From: Phoronis australis
Lineage: Eukaryota > Phoronida > Phoronidae
NCBI GenBank assembly: GCA_002633005.1
Contig: NMRA01000106.1
Location: forward strand, 353,655 to 417,654
DNA length: 64,000 nt
Reading direction: 5' to 3'
How positions within the stretch are numbered: the stretch's first letter is position 1; each line of letters opens with the position of its first letter. Positions 59,601 through 64,000 of the stretch are shown one piece after another. The notes under the pieces are model-generated. The model was not told the DNA's origin. It made no database searches and saw only the letters and a program-made list of their open reading frames with translations. The position numbers were made by a program, and so were the translations under genes.

Positions 59601-62600
59601 CTATACTTATACGTGAACCTAAACAATTGTAATAAACACAAGGCTTCAGCAATGAAAAAATGCGTCGGCTGAGTGACTAATCTTCTTATAATTGTTCTCA
59701 AACTTCGTTAAAGACACCACTAGACTTTTTGTTAGCGAGCTTCATGCTAGCATTGCTCCGAAATTACGAACGTACTAGCATCAAGCTCGGTAATACAGAG
59801 TCTAGTCGTGTCTTTAACGAAGATTGTGTAAACGAAGGTCTACTATCGAGCTATACTAATTGTTCTCAATAAAAGTCTAAAATGCATTAGATATTCTTAC
59901 CGATGCATACTATCCATTTTATCAGGACGGTGTGGATAAGAGTGCAAGTTTTGTTTCCTGGTCCTAGATTAGAGGCCCAACAGGTCAATTAACCCACGCC
60001 CACCTTTTCAAATGTGACCCTTTTCAGATGATCGAAAAGCGTTTCGAAATGATGTGCAAATGCAATGTTTCATGAGATTTTAAGTCTTGATGCAATGTCA
60101 TGGACAGACGTTACTTAATCAAAGCGATATTAAGAAAATCATTGTTTTCAGTCTTACACGTTGGAATCTCGTCTCAGTTCTTTTGCTTTCCATGTTGCTT
60201 GACCCCGACTTGGAGCGGCTGGTTCTTCAATCTCTACGAAGTTTTTAAAAATTTCAGTATCTCTATTTCCTAGGTCATCGTCCAGGACTGTAATTCTCAA
60301 AAGAAAGCGTCCCTTAGAAGAAATAAAAAGATAAAGTATGACCATAATAAAAATTGCATTAGGTGATTATTGTGTTAAAGAGTTACAAAAGAAAATGTAT
60401 ACTAAATGCCCTGTTGCAATTTTAATCATATAAAAATGTTAACATATAAACCTTAACACGCCATTAGAAACAAAAACCAAGACGCAGTGGAACTTGTAAC
60501 GGTTTTCGTGTTTTTGTAGCATGGCATGCATATGGAACAGCTGTTCTTGTTTGCATCGGAATACGTTTAGCGGAAAATGTTTCGTTGAGTGACTAGAACT
60601 TTCATGACTTTGAAAGATTATTTAACAATCCTAAAAATACAAGAACATGCCTGTTACTGTAAAGGATAAAGAAAGAAGTTTATTACATCAGAAATGTAAT
60701 TAATTGGTATTTGTACTTTTGGGGATATTTACAAAAATCGCTGTTCGTTTTGGTTAAATGGTAACAAAATTTCGTACATGCCAGTAATTGACCTATCGCC
60801 AGGATTATAACTGACGGCTTAACTAACCAATCAGAACGCAGCATTCTTAATACGCCTTCGTCTGCGTTCCAAGCCGCCATTTTACACGACAAACAATCTT
60901 GTCGTCAGTAAAGCTTATTTTAGTCTATAGCTAAAAAATTGTGCGATAAGAATAGTGAAACGATGTTCATATGTCGTTTGTAGTTCTGACAACCGTTATA
61001 CAGCTCGAGAAGAATATCCCGTCATTTTTGGGCATTCCCGAAGCCGAAAAGTGTTGTCGATTGAGTAAACGATGGATCAAACTGGGTCGACGGCCACACG
61101 AGCAGCTAAACGTAACAATATTGCTGGATTACTCGAAGGTTAAACACAAAATTAATATATTTGTTCCAAGATGCGTACTTTTCAGCTTCGTGGCTATACT
61201 GTAGGCCAATCTAATTTTGACTCCGGAGTTTCACTCGTGTGGGGGCCTTTGTCTCGGCATCTGCTGGATCCCAGCACTAGTCTAGTGGTAGCCCCCGGAA
61301 AGTTGTTTTTAAGGACAGTTTTGTTTTTTTTTTTATTTATTTCAAACCTATAATGGACATCGTTCTGTTTCGTAGCACAGCTACGTTTTTTGCTATTTAC
61401 ATGTATATACGCGTAGGCTGGCATTCAACTGAACTCACCCGAATTGATAGATTCGATCGGCACATGCATGGGGGGCACTAGATTACTGAACTCAAAGCCT
61501 CGTTCGAGCTGTTGTTACGAAAAAATAAACTGTTGATTTACTTTTTGATGAGAACCTCTAGAATACACTACGCCTGCAGAGTTAAGGAGAGCTCATTTTG
61601 TAGTTGTTCAAACACGATACTTGGATTTATAAAGCTTTAAAAAACAATTTTAGTTATTTTTGTGAATGGCCACTTTTTCCACTACACCAGACTTGTCATC
61701 TTTTGTTACCATGCCACAGCTTAGTGATCATGCTACGTTCAAAATTAAATGCAAACTACCTTAATGCAATGAAACTACAAAAATATGAAGTTCAACGTAT
61801 TACTTGTCTTGATGGTGCACTGAATTACGGCCAATTCCATGCGTTAATTTGACTTTTGGACACAGCCCTAGACCTACCGGAGCTAACTGATTGCCTAGGA
61901 TAAGATGATTATGTACCTGAGCTACAAACCTGATTTTTAATCAAAATATTTCGCTCGAAGATTAGAAAAAATATAAATAGTGCTATCGACTCGACCTACT
62001 TTACTTGGAGAATACAATCAGTTGTGACCTACGTTTCATTTGGCGGAATTTAGAAGACGGCAGAATAAAAATATCGGCAAATCCTCAATTATTTTGTTCG
62101 AAAAATCCTGAAATCTATGGCATCGTACAGATAATTCGACTTCAAGGTAAATATCCAGCTTTACATGAACAGTGGCTTCATCAGTTTTCAAGTGAAGGTG
62201 AACCCCGTGTGGGGTTCTTCGGATTTTCGCTTGCTCCGAAATACTTTTCCTCGTGCACTTACTTTTTCATCGTCTCCTTTACAAATTCCCAAGTCATGAA
62301 CGGACGATTCTCAGCTGAAAAGTACCGCTTGTTGTCTTTGTCGAAGCTTTTTCGGAAAGTGCAAAAAACGCCCACCAGGAACGTCGTTTAGCGACTGCGT
62401 ATTTGCCTCTGACATCTTGCGTGCGTTCAGTAGACGCTAGGACCTACGCTAGGACCTAGCAAAAAGCTAGTCAAGTTCACGTGCTCTTATTTAAAATACA
62501 CGGTAATATTTCGCGTAATCTCGCAAAGTCTTGCTTTTAAGCTAGGTCCTAGCGTTACTGAACGGGAGGCTTGTTTGTTTGTTTGTCGGGTATCACGTGA

Positions 62601-62853
62601 CTTTTCGCAAGGAGGCGGAGCTTGCGATAGGTCAATTGGATCTTCACTCACTTAAACCACAATTAGAGACTGTTAAGAAAACGATCACAACTTTAAGTTC
62701 ACCTTTCAAGTTCAAACAACACTTACCAGCCACTGGTCAAAACTTGTTTCGAAGTTACAGTCTCCGCTCTTCAAGTCCTTTTCAAACAACACACTGTTAG
62801 TGTTTTCCTTTCCTGTGCACGTTTTTTGTTCTGGTATGACTCCATTGTTCACA
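53662..62853 (-). CDS. Gene span: DSL-family Notch ligand (Delta/Jagged-like), 5' end incomplete
   Basis: Seven exons join in phase: 62853-62727, 60312-60158, 59618-59482, 58598-55850, 55472-55349, 54111-54011 and 53848-53662. They encode about 1193 residues from mid-MNNL to the stop. Order (numbered from the first residue here): N-terminal MNNL/C2-like part (1-94), DSL domain (95-141), nine EGF repeats (about 145-490), a Ser/Thr-rich stalk (about 490-1010), a juxtamembrane folded segment, one transmembrane helix and a tail of about 65 residues ending VYAV. Known of the family: membrane ligands that bind Notch in trans through MNNL and DSL. EGF repeats start right after DSL with ordinary calcium-binding type. 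The atypical EGF1/EGF2 (DOS) pair of typical Delta/Jagged is not seen. The signal-peptide exon was not found. Confidence 0.88.
54011..54111 (-). CDS. DSL ligand exon: transmembrane helix
   Basis: Acceptor TTCCAACACAG, donor GTGTGT (weak), phase 0 to 2. It encodes DSWFTSNWQY followed by LTLGVGCFVGLFAIILAVAL, VV and KR: one hydrophobic helix of about 23 residues with a basic stop-transfer border. It fits the single-pass topology of Notch ligands. Confidence 0.82.
54138..54510. repeat. Intronic (GATGGT)/(GATGAT) repeat tract
   Basis: About 370 bp of imperfect GATGGTGATGAT-type sequence in the intron next to the transmembrane exon. Both strands are open by repeat composition only (His/Pro- or Asp/Gly-rich frames), so those frames are not genes. 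Confidence 0.9.
55349..55472 (-). CDS. DSL ligand exon: juxtamembrane segment
   Basis: Acceptor ATTATTTCAG, donor GTAAAG, phase 2 to 0. It encodes KILMISVHSSEINTSSLQRL and ends KSTKNPQ. Together with the end of the large exon it gives a strand-helix-strand-like segment. This is reminiscent of the region before the membrane in Jagged (E-H-x-x-x-E-L...V-S), or of a SEA-type fold. The resemblance is by eye only. Confidence 0.75.
55850..58598 (-). CDS. DSL ligand large exon: nine EGF repeats plus mucin-like stalk
   Basis: A single 2749-bp exon, acceptor CTTCTTGCAG, donor GTAAGT, phase 1 to 2. After YGGDNC come nine EGF repeats of 38 residues, most starting D-(I/V/F/M)-(N/D)-E-C, the calcium-binding form. 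Repeats 2-7 share the core TDLVNSYKCTC or a near variant and are nearly identical in DNA, so they arose by recent tandem duplication. After about 57550 the sequence turns Ser/Thr-rich with many N-x-S/T sites and a polyserine block encoded by the (GAT)n-type tract at 56478-56730. The last 45 residues (VNIKVLVGYKVSMEHADKLR, then VSVGVEIDG) look folded and continue in the next exon. Confidence 0.92.
56478..56730. repeat. Coding trinucleotide (GAT/GAC) tract, polyserine on the minus strand
   Basis: An imperfect GAT-type repeat with a purer core at 56620-56655. On the minus strand it gives TCA/TCG/TCC/TCT serine codons with some Leu and Phe, inside the open large exon. Its length is likely to vary between individuals. 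Confidence 0.85.
57740..58555. repeat. 114-bp tandem repeats encoding EGF domains
   Basis: Units of 114 bp, one EGF repeat each, recur with strong DNA identity. The string AACTGTTGACTAAATCTGTA occurs unchanged in several of them. The most uniform block is about 57830-58420. Silent as well as replacement sites are conserved, which indicates recent duplication or gene conversion. Confidence 0.85.
59482..59618 (-). CDS. DSL ligand exon: DSL domain
   Basis: Acceptor AATTGTTTAG, donor GTAAGA, phase 2 to 1. It encodes FTYKYRVFCDDNYYTNECNV, then YCKAQD, GHYTCD and LCLPG. The six cysteines and the CDDNYY, F/YC-x-x-x-D and GHYTC motifs are diagnostic of the Delta/Serrate/LAG-2 domain. The exon ends in the split Gly of LCLPG, after which the next exon gives YGGDNC, as in other DSL ligands. 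Confidence 0.93.
59703..59822. mobile_element. Fold-back/MITE-like element, family shared with 47883
   Basis: CTTCGTTAAAGACACCACTA (from 59703) is inverted in TAGTCGTGTCTTTAACGAAG (ending 59822). Inner arms (GCGAGCTTCATGCTAG against CTAGCATCAAGCTCGG) also pair. It sits in the DSL ligand intron between the MNNL and DSL exons. ACTTTTTGTTAG is shared with the element at 47883. Confidence 0.75.
60158..60312 (-). CDS. DSL ligand exon: MNNL C-terminal part
   Basis: Acceptor TTTCTTCTAAG, donor GTAAGA, phase 0 to 2. It encodes GRFLLRITVLDDDLGNRD, corresponding to the G-T-F-S-L-I-I-E strand of Delta. Later comes a TWKAKELRRDSNV end, corresponding to the E-E-W segment before DSL. It joins directly to the DSL exon. 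Confidence 0.82.
60943..61190 (+). pseudogene. Degenerate THAP zinc-finger domain
   Basis: Starting at 60943 the frame reads VKRCSYVVCSSDNRYTAREE, with the C-x4-C of a C2CH THAP finger, until a stop near 61063. A second frame continues with RWIKLGRRPHEQLNV, the THAP Trp and Pro-His region. A third gives ICSK near 61166-61180. The pieces are in the right order but frame-shifted, so the domain is dead. It lies antisense within a DSL ligand intron and is probably left by a THAP-bearing transposon or retrocopy. Confidence 0.62.
62424..62564. mobile_element. MITE-like element with about 24-bp terminal inverted repeats
   Basis: CGTTCAGTAGACGCTAGGAC (from 62424) pairs with GTCCTAGCGTTACTGAACG at the right end (62546-62564). 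The spacing is about 140 bp. The left end also contains a second copy of the GCTAGGACCTAGC palindrome. It has no coding capacity and lies inside the first visible DSL ligand intron. Confidence 0.65.
62727..62853 (-). CDS. DSL ligand exon: MNNL domain, middle part
   Basis: Acceptor TATATTTAAG, donor GTAAGT, phase 2 to 0. It encodes VIPEQKTCTGKENTNSVLFE and ends CNFETSFDQWL. This matches the Delta pattern of V-x-PE...C-T-x-G...V-L, then ending F-x-W at the exon border just before G-x-F-x-L-x-I. Vertebrate Delta genes have an intron at the same place. CNFE looks MAM-like at first sight, but the phase and the following exon favour MNNL. Confidence 0.7.
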
Positions 62854-63054
62854 CTTAAATATAACAAAAGACAATCTGTGATATCAAGGAAAAATGATCA
62901 TTTACAAAAACATGACACACTAACTTTCAAATCAGTCACGTAATATTTATTGTTCAATGCTTTTATCTTAACACTTTCAATATTAGCTAATAGATATCAC
63001 CACTGTACGACTCGATTTTGTGTTGGGCGAGAAAATAATGAAATGAGCTCAGGG

Positions 63055-63112
63055 CAGCTTCGAACCTGTAACCACCGCGATCGCATTTTAGTGCTCTTCT
63101 AACGGAACTACA
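63055..63112 (-). repeat. tRNA-like sequence
   Basis: On the minus strand TAGTTCCGTTAGAAGAGCAC (A-box region) and CAGGTTCGAAGCTGCC (B box) are at tRNA distance. There is no acceptor stem. This is a Pol III-derived repeat head. Confidence 0.45.
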
Positions 63113-63197
63113 TGTTAATTAGTACCCCTTGATGAATGTCGATTATTTTTTTGGCGTATTTAGGTTTAAAGCCACGTTTAACGCCTTTGCAGCTCAC

Positions 63198-63385
63198 CTG
63201 AAAATTAGGGCAAGTCGGGTTTGAAGGCAATTCTGTGGACTAAATAGGAAGCGATTTCCACGAATAGTATTCAGCAGTTCTTTGACGTTGTTTTGAGTAG
63301 GAGTCCAGAAATTGTGCCTCTGCTCTGTTCTACCGCAATCCATAAGACTCGCCTTTTTCTTGGCACTTCCTTGTTTGGCGTGCAA
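63198..63385 (-). CDS. Candidate upstream exon of the DSL ligand (start uncertain)
   Basis: The minus strand is open from 63385 to a GTGAGC donor after 63198, ending in phase 2, exactly the phase the MNNL exon at 62853 needs. The end reads FLFSPQNCLQTRLALIF and joins to VNNGVIPEQ. This loosely follows the C-x-T-x-F-R-V-C-L part of Delta MNNL. No clear acceptor or signal peptide was seen, so the 5' border is unknown and the call may be wrong. Confidence 0.35.
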
Positions 63386-63475
63386 TTTTTATTCAAATAC
63401 AGGTACTCTTCAGACGAATGGAAATTGGAAAAATCTGGTTCGTAATTATGTATTTAACCTATATTTCTGGAACCT

Positions 63476-63790
63476 ATAGTTCAACAATACTTGGATTCTC
63501 TTCTCTGGTAGCGGGGCCGTCGCACGTTTTGGATTTTGGGAAAACAATACCAAAGTCGCAATTTTTGGGAATTTTTGTCATCTGATTTTTTCCGGTGGAC
63601 GTAGCAAAGCAAAATAATGTGTCTTCTATCAATTTCTTTATCCTTAAGAAACCCCATCGGTTGTGTTTTCTGTGAAATATGAGTTTTTTAGTTGTCTTGA
63701 GACAGAGTGGAAAAACATGCTTTTTCGAAGCCAGTCTGGTGATGACGTCGAGATGAGCCACCCAATATGTAGTCGTTTAAATCTTAACTA
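63476..63790 (+). repeat. Diverged relative of the 430-bp repeat
   Basis: TTTTTTCCGGTGGACGTAGC and the later GTCTTGAGACAG...CCAGTCTGGTGATGA track the same order of blocks as 41868-42306, with much lower identity. It is therefore an older member of that family. Confidence 0.55.
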
Positions 63791-64000
63791 GTACCGTATG
63801 CGGCCTTGATTCAGCGAATGTCTTGCAGATGCATTCACTGGCAGGACCTGGCGAATGGTAATACATCGCAAAAACAAAATAGGTATTGTTGTTTTATAGC
63901 TGTAGTGAAAATTGATAACTTTAACAAGTCTATCCCGTCTAGAAATAATCTGAAATGCAATCTGCGGCCACATAATGAACAATTTCGATTGTACTACTGC

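Noticed and set aside
62005-62391. 128-codon plus-strand open frame in the Notch-ligand intron
   Set aside because: No recognisable domain. The opposite strand also has an open, donor-ended stretch here, so neither can be preferred. It lies beside a MITE and may be repeat-derived.
62727-62853. Start of a MAM domain (GDCNFETSF)
   Set aside because: The CNFE-F motif is MAM-like, but the exon ends in the phase needed by the Notch-ligand exon at 60312, and the C-T-x-G and F-x-W-G-x-F-x-L pattern fits Delta MNNL. No further MAM exon was seen.
1-64000. CRISPR arrays, operons, bacterial promoters or ribosome binding sites
   Set aside because: The window is animal nuclear DNA with spliced genes; no regularly spaced direct-repeat array was seen.

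Overview
This is eukaryotic, metazoan DNA. The genes are split by GT-AG introns and encode animal-only extracellular and signalling modules: thrombospondin type 1 repeats (TSRs), a DSL Notch ligand, calcium-binding EGF repeats and a RASD-type small GTPase. The rest is AT-rich and full of decayed LINE, Bel/Pao, THAP, SINE and fold-back elements. The TSR-plus-Cys-module protein, the frequent ACATGTA runs and the style of repeats suggest a marine invertebrate, most likely a cnidarian such as an anthozoan. Species level cannot be called, and a hemichordate or other marine invertebrate is not excluded. All three recognised genes lie on the minus strand.

Layout. (1) About 506-10677, minus: a secreted or membrane TSR protein, reconstructed as nine phase-compatible exons that run off the left edge. 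A signal peptide is followed by an unfamiliar four-cysteine module, TSR1, a second copy of the module, then TSR2, TSR3 and TSR4. (2) 12.1-14.4 kb and 19.2-20.7 kb, minus: two dead non-LTR retrotransposon copies. Between them lie low-complexity repeats, a GC-rich patch with one N, and a broken THAP start. (3) 23276-35638, minus: a complete two-exon RASD (Dexras1/Rhes) GTPase of 270 aa with an 11.5 kb intron. (4) 35.6-53.6 kb: gene-poor and repeat-rich. It holds a full-length tRNA-derived SINE, two copies of a roughly 430-bp repeat in opposite orientation, a CA microsatellite interrupted by a 19-N gap, a Bel/Pao reverse transcriptase fossil and one or two weak plus-strand exon candidates. (5) 53662 to at least 62853, minus: a DSL-family (Delta/Jagged) Notch ligand, seven confident exons plus one possible further 5' exon. 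The signal-peptide exon was not found and probably lies beyond the right edge.

The genes do not form an operon. The DSL ligand and the TSR protein are both surface or secreted adhesion and signalling proteins, and RASD is an intracellular membrane-attached switch. The most interesting items are the duplicated four-cysteine module of the TSR gene, whose two-exon structure is copied along with the domain; the odd architecture of the Notch ligand (no visible DOS-type EGFs, nine near-identical EGF repeats in one exon, a mucin-like stalk of about 500 residues with a microsatellite-encoded polyserine tract); and the recurring tRNA-like SINE and fold-back elements. Exon borders were read by eye from splice consensus and reading phase, with no transcript support.
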